DNA of 64,000 nt from Rhineura floridana (Eukaryota > Chordata > Lepidosauria > Squamata > Rhineuridae). Below are positions 11,701 to 26,700 of this stretch, in pieces; position 1 is the stretch's first letter, and every line of letters begins with the position of its first letter. The notes below the pieces were generated by a model. It ran no database searches and was not told the origin of the DNA. It worked only from the letters and a program-made list of their open reading frames with translations. The translations under genes and the position numbers were made by a program. The stretch covers positions 185,169,434 through 185,233,433 of the forward strand of contig NC_084484.1 of assembly GCF_030035675.1 (NCBI RefSeq), given 5' to 3'.

Positions 11701-14700
11701 GATATACAATGCCTTACTTGCCACCAGACACAACCTAATCAAGTCATCCAAGGAACATCTTTAACTGGCTCATTGAGAGCCCCACTGGAGGAAAGGCCTG
11801 AGGCCCTGCCACTATCATTAAGGTTAGGAACACTCCTCCTGACATGTCCATATGGAACTTTGCAAAGCTCATCAATCTTTGCACTCGAACACCATGGCAA
11901 GACAGCCAGCTAGGTCCAGCTACGACATAAATCCCTACTCTTCGTTTTTGTGCTGGGAAACTCTTCCCCAAAGACCAAGGTTTCTCAAGGTGCATTTCCA
12001 TGATGAAAGATGCCCTTTGCTCTCCAAGCTTCACGTTAAGACAGAGGTCTTCACCCCTTTGCTCTACTAGGCAAGACACAGGACACAAGTAAAAAAGTTC
12101 CAACAAACGTACTTACATTGTGAAGGACAGATAGAATCTGAAGCACCACCAATATCACTCGAGTTACATTATTATTTTCTCGCTGATACTTAAAAAAAAA
12201 AAGGGGGGGGGAGAACCCTTTTGGAACATCAATTCATCCAATCACTGTGAAGAGTAATAGATATCTTCATGGCACACACATCCGTCTTTTCAAACAACCA
12301 GTTATTGGCACAACACATGCTCTGTATTGTGCTGCAGATTTGTTGAACGTGCTCCAGAAGTTGTCTTTCCAGACCATTATTATTATTTATTATTATTTAT
12401 TTTATTTCATTCTTAAACCGCCCATAGCGTGTAGCTCTCTGGGCGGTGAACAAAACAAGATTAAAATCCAGTGTGGGATACACTATATTTTGTACCAGGG
12501 AAATTTCAGCTTCTCTTCAAAAGGGTTTTTGTTGTTATGTGCCTTCAAGTTGACTATGACTTATGGCGACTGAAAGAGTGGGATGCAGTTGAACAAATCT
12601 CAGGGGTACCTCCTGGATGCACTTTCACTCCACAACCTTCCTCCCACAAAGCTCTGGCATTTTAAAAAATTGTATTTTATGTCATTTCTTTCTGTGCCTA
12701 TTCTTGTTTAAACCTGGCAATATAAAAAAAATATAGGAGGAAAACATTGTTGTTTTGTTTTTAAAAAGAGGGGTAATGATGCAGTCTTGGAATGGGGAAT
12801 TGTGGGACAAACACTGCAAAGGCTAAAATGCACTCGATGATCGTCTAGAATAGTCCTGATTCATGCAAAACTTCCTGTATATTATCTCTCATCTTTTGCT
12901 CTCTCCCCCATCACCCTTTAAGGATGCAATCCCACACACACTTATCTCGGAGTAAGTCTTGCTGAACTCAGAAGGATTTATTTCTGAATGAACAGAAGAA
13001 ACCTACTCAGCCAGAGGTGGCTCCAAGTTTGAACCCCCCAACCCAGTGCTCTCTAGTGAGCTCTCTTCTAGATTGGTGGGCAAAGCTGCTGATGACATTC
13101 ATGGGCAGCAGTAGAATGCCACTGTCATCACTGTCTGGCCTTGAGCCCAGAGAAGGAAGATGAACTGATTGAGTCAAGATGCTGTTATGCTACAGGCTAG
13201 GGAATTGGACTGGGCTCCTGAGACTGTCAGGGGCCACTGAGCTGGGAGCTGGTGGGCAGGGCCCCACAGAATCAGAGCCAAGACACTCACAAGAGCTTTC
13301 TTCTGAGCCCAAGAAGTTGAGTGCCTCCAGTGTTACTTTGCCTGCCCAATGATGCAAGGAGCACCCCAAACACAAGGCTACAGAGAGAAGTGGTTGTCTG
13401 GAGGGCAGGGAGCTGGCCCTTTAAGAATGTCCATTCTTCAGGCAAGTTTTGGAGCAGTGGACTGGAGGCAGAGGCTCCGAAGGTCTCAGGTCAGCTTTTG
13501 CTGAAGTAGGTTGTTAGCTGAGAATTGTGTGGCAGCCATTAGCCCAAACCTTTCTCTTTCTGGTACGCTTGGAATGGAGAGACACGCCCCAAGCCTTCCT
13601 ATGGAGACTGGGGAGGGAACGTTAATTCCAAGAGATGGAGACCTACCAGGGGCTTGAAATATGGCAGAGTAACGGGCATATGTGTGGGAAAGCCCTGCTT
13701 AACAGCATGGCTTTTTGGTACATTTGTATTCCATCTTTCTGTCATGGAGCTCAAGGCAGTCATCAGAGGGTTACCAGGTAATCTCCCATCCAGACACTGA
13801 TCAGACCCAGACCTGCTTAGCTTCAGCAAGATTCTTGCATTATCAGTTCAGGCCACGTCAAGGGATGGATTAGGCCAGGAGTAGCCAACATGGTGCCCTC
13901 CCAATATCACTGGACCAATTCCCATCAATCCCAGCCAGCAGGGCCAATTATCAGGGCTGATGAGAGTTGTAGCCCGCAACCTCTGGAGAGCACCACATGG
14001 TATACCCCTGGCCTAAACAATCCTTAGCTTAATTCCAGAACGCTGTGCTTCTGAAGATGGAGTTATTACCTGCGGCTAAGTCACTGGCATGACCCATTGT
14101 TTGTAGAGGCTATTATTTGTACTATCCACACCTCAGTGGCTGAATTCTCCTCCTATTGCCTCCTATTGCACTGGGTTTGCAAACCTCTATGGGGGGGGGA
14201 GCAGAGAAAGAATCCACCCACAAGAGGCTAATGGCCCTTCCCCAGAAAAATGGTCTTAAGAAGTCTGACAAAACAAATTGTACTGCAAAGATTAGAGGAA
14301 GTAGCTGTCCTTCCATCAAATGTGACCATCAAGATAAGTAGAAAGTTTCTCTCCACTTGTATTAGCTTTTGCAACGAATTACCCAATGAGGAGAATTACT
14401 AATCTGAACATCAGTATTGCTCTTTCCTAACCATATAATGTCACATAGACTGTAGTGCTGAAAAGTAAACTTAAAGTGACTAAACAGTAAACAATGCATA
14501 TATAACTACTACAACGAAGAGTATAGGTTATCATAACTTACAATGGAATTGTCGCAAACAGCAAAATACTCTAGGTATCTGGATGGTGCTTCAGTTCCAG
14601 GAAACTCTGTCTAAAATGAAATGCACACAGCTCAGGGTTTGGGGTGGGAAATCAAAGCAATGTAGAACTGCAGACATTCTACCACTGCCCAGGTAACCCA

Positions 14701-17700
14701 TGGGGCTGATGTGCAGGAAGCAGAAGATGCAGCCAGCAAATCTGATTCATCTAATGTTGGTTCCAACGAAGTCAAGTTCGCCAGGAAAGCAGCAGAACTG
14801 GCAGGTCTGGAGTGTGGGTTGTGCATATTCCATAAGTGCCATCTGCATCTATCGCAGAAGTGGGCAATTACAACTTTTATTCTGTGTGTGTAGACACATG
14901 CAGCACAATTCCAGCGTTTCATCTATATAACGATGAAGCCTAGAAACTCTGGGACTGTGTCGCATGTATTGGTGAAGGCTTCAAAAGAGAAGCAGACCTG
15001 GGCAGGGTCTATGACGGGGTTGAGGCACCAATGGCCTTCCAGAGATTTTTTGATCACAGTTTCCATGATCTCTAATGATTGGCTAAGGATTATGGGAGTT
15101 GGAGTTCAAGAAAGTTCATGGCTTTAAACTTTGTATGGTTTTTTAAAATTGTATATTTGTTTTTAATGTTCAATGTCTTTAATTTTTGTAAACCACCCAG
15201 AGAGCTTTGGCTATGGGGTGGTATACAAATGTAATAAATAAATAAATAAATAAATAATAAACAACATCTGAAGGGCCACAGGTTCCCCATTCCTGATGGC
15301 TTCAGAGACTGTAGCTCAATGATAGGGCATCTGCAAAAGGGCCCTAGGGTTCAATATCCAGCATTTCCAGGTAGAGCTTGGAAAGAACCTAATCTGAAAC
15401 ATTTGATAAAGGCCACTGCACCATCAGTATACTCATCATGACTGAGCTGGATGGAACAACCGTCTAAGGCAGCTTCCTAAGTTCATGTCCCTACGACATG
15501 TATTCACCTGAGCCCTTGCCCTGATTACTGCAAAGATAGACCCCCATTTCCATACTCTTCCTTTCCTCTGCCACCCCCAATCTTTGCCAGAAAATTTGAA
15601 AACTTGATTGCTGGAGGCATAATTATGCAAAACAAGCGTATGTATATGCAGATTAGGCATATATTTACATCAACGGTACTAAAATGACAACAGCAATTTA
15701 GTCAGTTGCCAAATTTATTTATTTTTTCAATTTTATTTCAGAATTTATAAACTAATACATTCAAAGGATATCCAAGAGGTGTACAAAATATAGAAGATAA
15801 TACAAATCATAAAACAGTATGAAAAACATGAAGTCCACAAGAAGCTGCAGAAATAAAATGTATTGGAATTTAGGAAAGGAAAACAATGGGATTTCTTCCA
15901 GTTCTAGGGGGAGGAGAATTCTAGCCACTGTGAGAACAGGCTGCTGGGCTAGCTGGGCCATAGGGCTGATACAGCAGGCTCTCATTTTATTGTCAGACCT
16001 GACGCCACTAGGCTAAAAGCCCACGCTCAAGTCACAGCACGCTTGACCACAGGGGCATGCAATACCATCAACCAATCTTCAACCATCTCTGTTATCTTTT
16101 TGGCGCCTATTGAAGACCTTCCCCTTTCAACAAGCCTTTTAAGTTGAGATCTTATCCCAGTCTGCATCTGTGTTGGAATAGCATTTTAAGATATTTTTAA
16201 ACCTTTTTTTTAAAAAAAATGTTTTTAATCTTTTTTTAAAAAAAAAATATTTTGAAGCTTTAAAAAAAATGTTTTTAAAGATGTTTTGCTTTAATGTATT
16301 TTAAAGTCTGTTCCATGATGTTTTAAAGTGTTTTTAGTGCTTTTGTTTGCTGCCTTGGGCTCCTGCTGGGAGGAAGGGTAGGATATAAATCAAATAATAA
16401 ATAAATTAAATAAATAAAAGGGGAATGAAAGATATTAAAAAACTTTTTCTAAAAAGTTGCTAAAAAGTTATCATTGATCTAGGGGTGGGGAATAAACAGC
16501 CAATCATTTCTTGTACAATAAAGACAATTGCAGAGAATAGTGATTGCTGAGCAAGAGACCATCCTTTTGAACCCGGCAACTTAAGAAATAGTTGGCCAGT
16601 AAGCACTATAATTAGGACAGCAATATGCAATAGCAAGAGAGTTAGCACTGGGACTGAAGAACAAATGTTAAGCAACAGCCTGAAACCATGTATAGTTGAG
16701 CTATGATGCCCTTGTGCAAGGAGGTACAGAAACTAAGCAGTCAGAAAATCCTGACTTTGCAAAAATTGCCCATTGCTTTTACTGATGAATACCTTGCTTA
16801 AGTAATGTTGCTTTTCAGTGAGGTAGAAATATCCACAGAAATAATAGGAAAGATTTTGAACATTCCTATTGAAACCCACAGTGCACACTCTGGATCACAT
16901 AGGACAGATGTATAGAAGCACATTGTACCAATGGTAGGTATTTTATCTTCACATTCACAGATCCATAAATTTTAAGACATGGTTCCTAGGCTTAGAACAT
17001 TTACTTCTCCCACCCCTGGAGTATATAGTTTGCACTGATTACTCAGGTTTAGTGAACAAAAACTTACAATCTTTTCAGAGGGGTCTGAGGCTGGACTAAA
17101 TTCTTTTTCATGTCTTGCCAGCTCATCCTGGGCTTCAGGAATTCCCCTGCATGGTTCCTGATGTTCTGGGGCCACGCGATAGATAAGGTGCTGAAATGCA
17201 GAGGAACCCTCAACAGGATGTATTTCGTACTTTAAGTTTCCAATCTGTACATATCCCCTGAAAAATTTCAAAAGGATAATGGGGCAGTTACACAAGCTAC
17301 ATAAAAATCTAATCTATCTATCTATCCACACACACACATACAAATATACTGAATCTGTTCAAGTTTAAGTTCTTACATCAAAAACAATGACAGAGTGATG
17401 TTCTCAAGGACATTCTTGAGGGACACAAGGATGTTCTCCCCATTAGCCACAATGAGGATAGCCATCTTTTCTCCCTAAGAATTAATTGTAGTGCAATTCA
17501 CAAGAGTATTCTGTCCCAGCAATGTGATGTGGTTTTGATGAGGAGCCAAGCTGGGACAGAATTAGGAAAAAGAAGAAAAACCTTCAGTCACCTCATCTTT
17601 AATGGTAAGACTCCCTCACTCCCAATTCTTAAAATTCATTGCTCTCCAAAGTTTAACACCATCTTTGGGGGGAGGGTGTTTTGGCCCACCCCCAAAACTT

Positions 17701-20700
17701 ATGAAATTCACTTCAGTGGGATACTTTGGCCCAACACTAATTAGTGCATGGGATGTGGTTACCAAGGTGGCTATTGGGAAGGACAGTCATTATTGGTGCA
17801 ATCTAGGCTTGCATTTTGCTTTCAATTATTCCTATTACATGATATCAATTGTACAGCAGGTGGGTGTGACTTGGCCAAAATAGCCTGGTGGGCAAAATGA
17901 AGAAGCCTAAATAGGCCCATACAGGGTTGTTGTAGGTATTACAACTAGATAACGCATGTGAAGCACTTTTAACACTTGAAAGCGCTATATGGTGCTGTTG
18001 ATGCTGCTGATCTTGGGATGGGGGAGAGTGAGTTGACAGTATAGTTCAGTAAGCATTCTATAAAAGCTGCAAATACAGTTGACCCAAGTATAGAGTAGAC
18101 CACTCCTATTTATGGCTGGAGAGAGACTTGTGTTGTGTGCACTCATCCATCGATCAAAGCCATAGCTAGGGAGAAAGCACTTGTGACCTTTAACAATGGT
18201 CAATTCCCCATGATTTCTTAGCATCTTTGTTTATGTGTGCTGGGGTTACACATCAGTTCAGGATTCAAGTACAAACAGACCTTGAAGGGTGTGAGTGTGT
18301 GTGCGAGAGAGAGATCAGATCTTCTCCCAAGTGGAACAGCCCTATTTTGCAGCTTCGAGCATGAGACCAACAACACCAACACAGGGCTTGCTTGCAAGCT
18401 GCACTCATCTTGATGGGTTTCAAGTTCTACAGGCCTGAGAATAAGAAGAGCTGGAGGGGCAGAACATGCCCTTCATCTTAACCCCCAGATCCACAGCAGT
18501 ATTTTCAAGCAGTCAGTCACAGGAGACGCCATTACCAAAGCCCGCTGCAGGTGGAGAGGATGGCATCAGAGTCTGGGGCACCTTCCACATATCCACTATA
18601 ATAGCAGTCAACCTGCAAGGTTGAAAAACAGTGCCTCAGAACACGGATTAGAACAAAATGGAATGGACCAGAATAGGTTTTATCAAACTAGCTACACATG
18701 GCTCAAAGACAGGAATCTTTGCTAACCTACACAAATTATTGTTCATAATTGACATGTTGATCACATATAAGTGATGCAGCTGGGATGGGCTTCATGATGA
18801 AGGAAATGCACAGCCTGGGTGAGGACAGGTGGCAAAGAAGGAGGACCCTGATAAGATCTGCCAACAGACTTGCTTCTTTTTAAAAGGAAAATGAGGAGGA
18901 TCCAGTTTACTAGTTCTGATGTGTTTGTTAGGTTAGGCAATTACAGTACTAAGAGGCTGTCCCTGATCCAGCAGGGAGCTGCCGTATTTGTGGCCTCCTG
19001 ACATCACAAAGTCCCATTCAGCAGTTGAGGATGCACAAATGTGTATTCTCACACTGATAATTGGCAATACGTTTGAAAGGAGAAGGAAAAGGAATTGATC
19101 ATGTGTCCTGCTTCTCTTCTCATCTTTCAAGCAGATGACTTGGAATATGGCCGCCCTGGGCTCCTGCCGGGAGCAAGGGCGGGATATAAATAAAATAAAT
19201 AAATATTTGGCTGGTGCTATGAATGACTTCTGGATGTTGCCTTCTAGAGTCAGGAGGAATTGTGCATGTGGGTAACAAGTTCTACAGTTCTACAAATGTC
19301 ACGTGTGCATGTCCCTTGCTGGATTTGGGCATTTGTGTTTAAATATTGGCCAAGACAAAACAAGGACAAAACTTCTTTCTGCTTTAACTGTCATCTAAAC
19401 AGACTAAGGAGAAATAAAAATATGTAAAAGGCTAACTAAAATTATTGACACACTTTCTGTTGTTAATTTTGATTTGTAAGCCTGAGGCAAGGCCTGTGTA
19501 TGTCTTACTTTCCTTTATATACAGCACTGCACCCAATACTGCCAGCAGCCTTATGCATTGCATTCTAAGCTGCAAGGTTGCAAGCTGCTTTGAGAGACAA
19601 CTCTTGTCCAAAAGAAAAGAACAAATGTGCCATCAAGAAGGTTAGGGGCTGATTGTCCACAATAAGTAGTTAATTTACATTTAATCACCACCTCTTAAGG
19701 TTCCCAGTACCTCTCCCTTAACAATGCAAGCTTTTTCTTTTCTTTAATGACCATTTGGCTCATCTTAACACTGTATTATGACGACTGTCTGTAAACCATT
19801 ACACAGGTATTAACCATATGTTGGCCCAGTTTGAGAGTATTTAACTCCACTTGAAACAAAACAAAATGCAACCCCTGTCATTTTTTTTATAATCCACATT
19901 TTTTACATTTTTATCTTTCTTAACAAATGAATAAAATGTACCCTAATATACGGGTGATCTTCCTGACGTTTTCCTTTTGAATTATAAGAGTAAACAGGCA
20001 TATTCCGAAATATAAAGAATCTGCAAATAAAACACTAGTATTATCATCATCAGTTTATTGTATGGTCATAGACCCGTTATACAAATAAGAAAATCAAAAC
20101 AGGCAAGATAAAAAAGATAAACAAGTAGGTACGTCTAGCACAAGAAAATCAACACGAAATACTAGAAATGTATTTACTGCGTAAAAGTTGGGCCGTGTGG
20201 AGAAATTTGGCAGCCCCAAGCAATATTAATTTATCTGTGCCGGATAAAAGGAACTTCAGTTTGTCCAAGGTTGTACCTCCAAGCAAATTCACGATCAAGG
20301 GATTTAGGAACTTGGTGCGTTCAGTGGAGTAAAGAGGACAAATAAAAAGAACATGAAACAGAGATTCAATTTCATTAAATCAGCAGGGGCAGAAGTGGTT
20401 AGCATGTGGGATGCCCCGAAAATGACCTTCAAGAAGGGCTGATACTAAGCAATTAAATCTAGCCCTGGTAAAAACCAATCTGTAGCGCGGCAGATCTAAA
20501 AATTCAAGATACGGGGCAGGAAAGGGGGAAAAGAACCTCAATCCAGAGTAAAGGGGGGAACAGGTTTTAGCGGCATTGGTTATGTCACACTGAAGATCTA
20601 TGTCCTTTAGGCGTCTGTTAATGGTCATTTTGGCAGTGCCAAAATCAAGTGTGGCTAAAAACTCCGTAGAGAGGCCAAGAGAGGAAAGTTTGTGCTGAAC

Positions 20701-23700
20701 CACTTTGGCCCAGGAACTGCTGAAGTGGTCAATCTGCATGGCATTAAGATATCCCGGTGCAGGATCAGCGAATACTATCTTGGAACAGAAACACAATGTT
20801 CGGGACCAAGAAAGACATTCTAAAGAGGAGAGCCCGGCCTCGAGTCTTAAGACTGCATTAGGGACACAACGGGGCACTCCAAAAATGGAGCGGAGGAAAT
20901 TGGAAAGAACAGCCTCAATTTTGGGACAGAAATTCGCAATCCAGATTGGGCTTCCATAGAGGAGCTGGGGGGCAATTTTAGCGGAGAAGACTCTGGTGGC
21001 AGCAGGTATGAATTGCCCGCCTTTAGAAAAAAAATAGCGAAATAGCGCTTTAGCCAAGAGCTTGGCCGTGGATACAGAGGAGCATAGGTGGAGGGTCCAG
21101 GAGAGTGAAGAGTGGAACATTATCCCCAAATACTTATACTCCCTGACTTGGGAAATCCTCTGACCTTTAATTCGCCAGTCTGAAATAGAAGGCCGAGAAG
21201 AAAAAACCAAGATTTTAGTTTTTGAAAAATTAATGGTCAAGAAATTTTCATCACAATAGGCCATGTAAGCACGAAAGAGTCGTCTAAGGCCTATTCTAGA
21301 TAGGGACAGAAGAGCCGTGTTGTCGGCGTAAAGTAGCAGAGGACAGGCATGGTCTGCTGTTTTGGGAGGATGAAAAATAGCCGAGTGACAAAATGAACTA
21401 AGGTCATTTAGATAAAGATTAAAGAGGGTAGGGGCCAATATGCAGCCCTGCCCCACCCCTCTGGTATTTTATTTATTTATTTATTTATTTATTCTTGGGT
21501 TTATGAGTCGCCCGTCTGGCTGGTTACCCAGCCACTCTGGGCGACGTACAAAACAGAATAATACATTAGACATTAAGCATACCATAAGCATTAAAAATTT
21601 TAAAACATACAGTAAAAGTTTCAACCCATCCCAAAAGCCTGCCTGAAGAGCCAAGTCTTTAAAGTCCGGCGGAAGCTCATCACAGAGGGGGCATGTCGGA
21701 GATCATTTGGGAGGGAGTTCCATAGGGTGGGGGCCAATATTGAGAAAGCCCTCTCTCTGGTCCTCACCAGCCTAGCTGATTTAACCGGTGGGATCGAGAG
21801 AAGGTCTTGAGAGGCTGATCTTGTTGAGCGGCATCCCTGACGGTGCTGGAGGCGCTCCTTCAGATAAACTGGGCCCAAACCGTATAGGGTTTTAAAGGTC
21901 AAAACCAACACCTTGAATTGGGCCCGGTAAACAACTATTCCGGTAACTGGAATAGGGTTGGTAAGGGAGCCATCTGTTCCACACCGAACCCGTAGAGTGG
22001 AAGGTTGATGAAGTTGAAAAATAAGAAAAAGGAGTCTTTTGTCAATGGTGGTTTGCAAGAGCTTTGCCCAAAGCCTGTCTCTAGGAATTGAGTCGAAGGC
22101 CGATTTAAGATCGATAAAGGCCACATAAAGACCATTCCCTAGGGGGCCGGTATACTTTCCCGTGAGGTGGTTTAACAGGGCACAATGGACTTTCTAAAAC
22201 CAGCCTATTCGTGGCCTAAGATATTCTCCTCCTCAATCCAGGTGGTAAGTCTACCGTTAAGGTATCTAGCATATAGTTTCCCAACGGTAGAGAGCAGACT
22301 AGTGGGTCTAACATTCTGAGGGTTATCCTGAGGTCCCTTTTTATAAATGGGAATCACAATAGCATCGAGCCAGGAAGCGGGGATAAAACCAGAATTGTTT
22401 ATCCATGTAAAAAGGTTGGAGAGGAGGGGGGCCCACCATGCTGATTGTGACTTCAAAAGGTCAGGAGGGATGGCATCAGGGCCGGGGGCTTTACCAGCCT
22501 TCAGGCTTTAATAAGAGAAATAATCTCATTCTGCGAGACAGGGGGCCAAAGGGGAAGGTCCTGGAAGTCAAAGCTGTCTAGCCTATTGAAAGAAAAGGAT
22601 GTGGGCTCCTTAAACAAATCGGAAAAGTGTTTTTCCCAGACGTGGGAAGGAATATGGCAAGCAACCGGATTTGAAGAGGACAGGGCATCCGTGACCAGAG
22701 CCCAGAAGAGCTTAGAATCATTAAGTTTAGAGGCGTTGATTAGCGCCTTTCACCCGGCGAGAGTAGCTTGTCTCTTTTTAGAGACCAAACGGAATTTGTA
22801 AAAGCGCTTGGCAATGTAATATTCCGTCGGCAAATAGTTGGAATTATTGCTTCTATAGGTGAGATAGATCCTCCTCAAATTTTTCTTGGCAGCGACGCAC
22901 TCATTGTCAAACCAACGGGTAGGGCGGAAGGAGCCGCGAGGCTTTGAATGGCGAGAGTTAAATTTTAGGAAGGGGTCCAGGGCAAGGGCCAAGTTGGAGT
23001 AGGCAGCTAATTTAAATTGGGGATCAGTAGCATTCATAATGCGTTCTTTATGAGCAAGGGCCAAAGGGGATTCTAAGAAGGCAGCTATCCTAGCTGAAAT
23101 GTCTGAAGACCATTTAAACCTCCTATGTCTAGGGGAGAAGGAATTATGGGTATAAATGATGTTGGGTTTTAGATGGACAGACTCTGGAGGTGAGAGTGAA
23201 AACATTAATGGGAGATGGTCGCTATCCAATCTATTGCCCACTGCAAAATAGGCAATAAAGTTGAGTAAAAAGGAAGAAACCAAAACGTAATTGACCACAC
23301 TACTGCCCCGCCCCGAGATGAAGGTGAATTCAGCACGGCTGTCAAACCTGTGGTATCCATTCAAAATCATCAAGTTAAAACAGCCCGCCAAGAGCAGCAG
23401 GCGAGTGCCACCATAATTCACCTTTTGGTCTTTGGATGACCAATCGTGGGGGGACATTATGTTAGTAAGATCTATAGCTTCCCAAAGATTGGAAGAAAAA
23501 AGGCTGGAGTTGTTGGGACCTATCCTAGCGTTGAAATCGCCCATAATGATAAGAGGTATATGAGGATGGCGGGACTCAATGTCAAGGATATAGCTCTCCA
23601 AGGTCTCCCAGGCCGAAGAGACATCCCTCCTGGCCGAAAAGGGGGGGATATAAACATTAATCAAAAGGAGGGATAGGGCACTGGATTCTAGCAAGGCGGC

Positions 23701-26700
23701 CATAACCATATTGCCGCAAGAGGGAAGCTTGGATAGTGAAACGGCCAGGGAAGTTGCGAAAAGGATAGCAAGGCCAGCCCTAGGTCTGCCTTTGCCCCTG
23801 GGGGAGGCGGCTGGGAGATCAATAGAAGAAAAGCCATCAAGGATAATTGTATCGGTTGCCCAGGTTTCCTGTAAAAAAATCACATCAAAATTAGCCAGGA
23901 AAGATAACACATCCGGCAAGTTGCGCTTGGAGGCCCAGCCAGCAATATTCCAAGATAGAAGGTTAAGTGGAGCAGTAAAACTCTCAAGGTTGGGCAGGGA
24001 AGGCTGGGGAAAAGGGCGGAGAGGAGGTAGGTTGGGAAAGCAAGCTATAGGTTGTCAGTGGATCACCTCAGGGGCGGGGGAGGCGGGGTGTGAGTCAGGA
24101 ATGGCATGGGGACCATGTGGGGGAAGGGAAAACACTAGTATTAGAAATGTAGGATGTACTTGCTATTTAAGTGCTGTCTCTAGAATCAGTGACTGATTTT
24201 TTATTATTGTCCACTTCTGTTTGTAATTTCAATTAAGATGCCCATGTTGTTATGTGCCTTCAAGTCGACTACGACTTATGGTGACCCTATGAATCAGTGA
24301 CCTCCAAGAGCATCTGTCATGATCCACCTTGTTCAGATCTTGTAAGTTCAGGTCTGTGGCTTCCTTTATGGAATCAATCCATCTCTTGTTTGGCCTTCCT
24401 CTTTTTCTACTCCCTTGTTTTTCCCGGCATCATTGTCTTTTCTAGTGAATCATGTCTTCTCATGATGTGTCCAAAGTATGATAACCTTAGTTTCATCATT
24501 TTAGCTTCTAATGATAAAGATGCCCATATTGACATCTTAATTTCACCTGCTGTAGAATTCATTCTTCTACAGCATAAGAAAATCCCCAAGAATTTACAGT
24601 TAATATCCCAATCCTAAAAAAATTATTTACTTATTTAAAGCATTTTCATCCCAGTTTTCAGGCCAAAAAGGCTCCCAGAGCAGCTTACAATTGTCCCTGG
24701 AGCAGCCACAATTGTCCCTGCCTTCTAAAAGACACTACACCCAAGGAGTAGAGATGGAGGTGGGGGAATGTGGAAAAAACAATACTCAGGCACTATTTCT
24801 TACTGACAAAGTACCTGTAATGACCCACTGGAATGGAAAGATTTCAAGGAGAGGAGGAGCCAGCAGCCTGATGGAATGGCTGCTATAGCTCACCTATTCT
24901 AAAGTCAGATAACCATGCTTAGAATAACAATCCAAGCTAAGTTAATTCCATTAACTCTGGAGGCATACTAAACAGTGCCATCATAATCAGAATTCCAAAA
25001 TCATCATAAGGCAAAATATCAGTTTTCTTTCACTTGTTCTTAGTTTATTAAAGAACAAATAGTGTACTGAGTGTCAATACACATTTAAACTGGAGGCTTC
25101 TTAATTCATCGTGAATAGGAGTGGAGAAGAAAGCAGCTCCCAGTAATGACCCCTCCCTCCCCCACCTGCCACCTCAGGGGGCTCCTGGGGAACCATCTTG
25201 CTGTACGGGAAACAGCGAAGCAACACTGATAGCTATCTAAACAAACGGTTGTCTTTCCCTTTTATTGTAACATTTTTTTAAAAAACCATTTCTTAAAATT
25301 GATGTTTGTGGTTGTTATAGTCTTTTGTGAACCATTTTGGGAGGTCTGCCTGAAAAAGAGTATATAAATATGAAAAAACAAATATTTGTATCCACGTTGA
25401 AATAGTATGGAAAAAAGCAACCACTTACTTCTGTCGAAGGCGAACAATCCTGTCAATTCCTTCAGTTCTAATTTGATAAGACACTTCTTTCTAAATCATT
25501 CGGATGAAGAAATATAGTTAAAACAGACAATGAATCCTTATGGTCTCATATACATGTGTGTTTGTGTGCGTGTATAATATATATATATATATTAATCACA
25601 ATTACTTTCATATATATTTTTAGGTGATTAACGGAATCCTTATAGGGATGCAGAGCAAGCTTGAGTGAAGTTCTGTTTGTTGCTTTCAAAACTGTCTTAT
25701 ATATATATATTCTGCCAAAAAAGGAAATTCTAAAGACACAATGGCAAACAATTCCATCAAGCAAAAAAGAGGGAAGATAGCAGAAGCAGCCCATGTAGCT
25801 TCATAGAAAGCTTAGAGATGACCTGAAAACAAAACAGGACACATACAGGAAGTGGAAGGAAGGCCAGGCCACAAAGGAAGAGTACAACAGGTAGCACAGA
25901 ATTGCAGGGATGGCGTCACGAAGGCTAAAGCTGAGAATCAGCTGAGGTTAGTGAGAGATGCTAAAAGCAACAAAAAAGCTTTCTTCAGGTATGTCCATAG
26001 TAAAAGACAGAGAAAATAAATGGTGGCACAGCTACTCAATGACGATGGCAAAATGATAACAGATGACAAAGAAAAGTCAGAATGCTCAATTCCGACTTGG
26101 GCTCAGTCTTCTCCCCAAAGAGGGTCTATGACTTTCCTGGGAAACGTGAAGTTGAAGGGGCAGGATTGCAGCTTGAGAGTGATAGATAAATGGTGAAAGA
26201 GTACCTAATCACTTTGAATGAGTTCAAATCTGCAGGGCCCGATAAACTGCATCCTAGAGTATTGAAGGAACTGGCTGAAGAACTCTCAGAACCACTGCCT
26301 ATTATCTTTACAAAATCGTGGAGGATTGGTGAAGTGCTGGATGACTGGAGGAGGGCTAATAAGAACATAAGAACATAAGAACATAAGAAGAGCCTGCTGG
26401 ATCAGGCTAGTGGCCCATCTAGTCCAGCATCCTGTTCTCACAGTGGCCAACCAGGTGCCTGGGGGAAGCCCGCAAGCAGGACCCGAGTGCAAGAACACTC
26501 TCCCCTCCTGAGGCTTCCGGCAACTAGTTTTCAGAAGCATGCTGCCTCTGACTAGGGTGGCAGAGCACAGCCATCACGGCTAGTAGCCATTGATAGCCCT
26601 GTCCTCCATGAATTTGTCTAATCTTCTTTTAAAGCCGTCCAAGCTGGTGGCCATGACTGCATCTTGTGGGAGCAAATTCCATAGTTTAACTATGCGCTGA

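Noticed and set aside
17640-17710. Inverted repeat 'tttggggggagggtgttttggcccacccccaaaa' as a terminator
   Set aside because: The pairing is imperfect, it is inside an intron of a vertebrate gene, and no transcription unit ends there.
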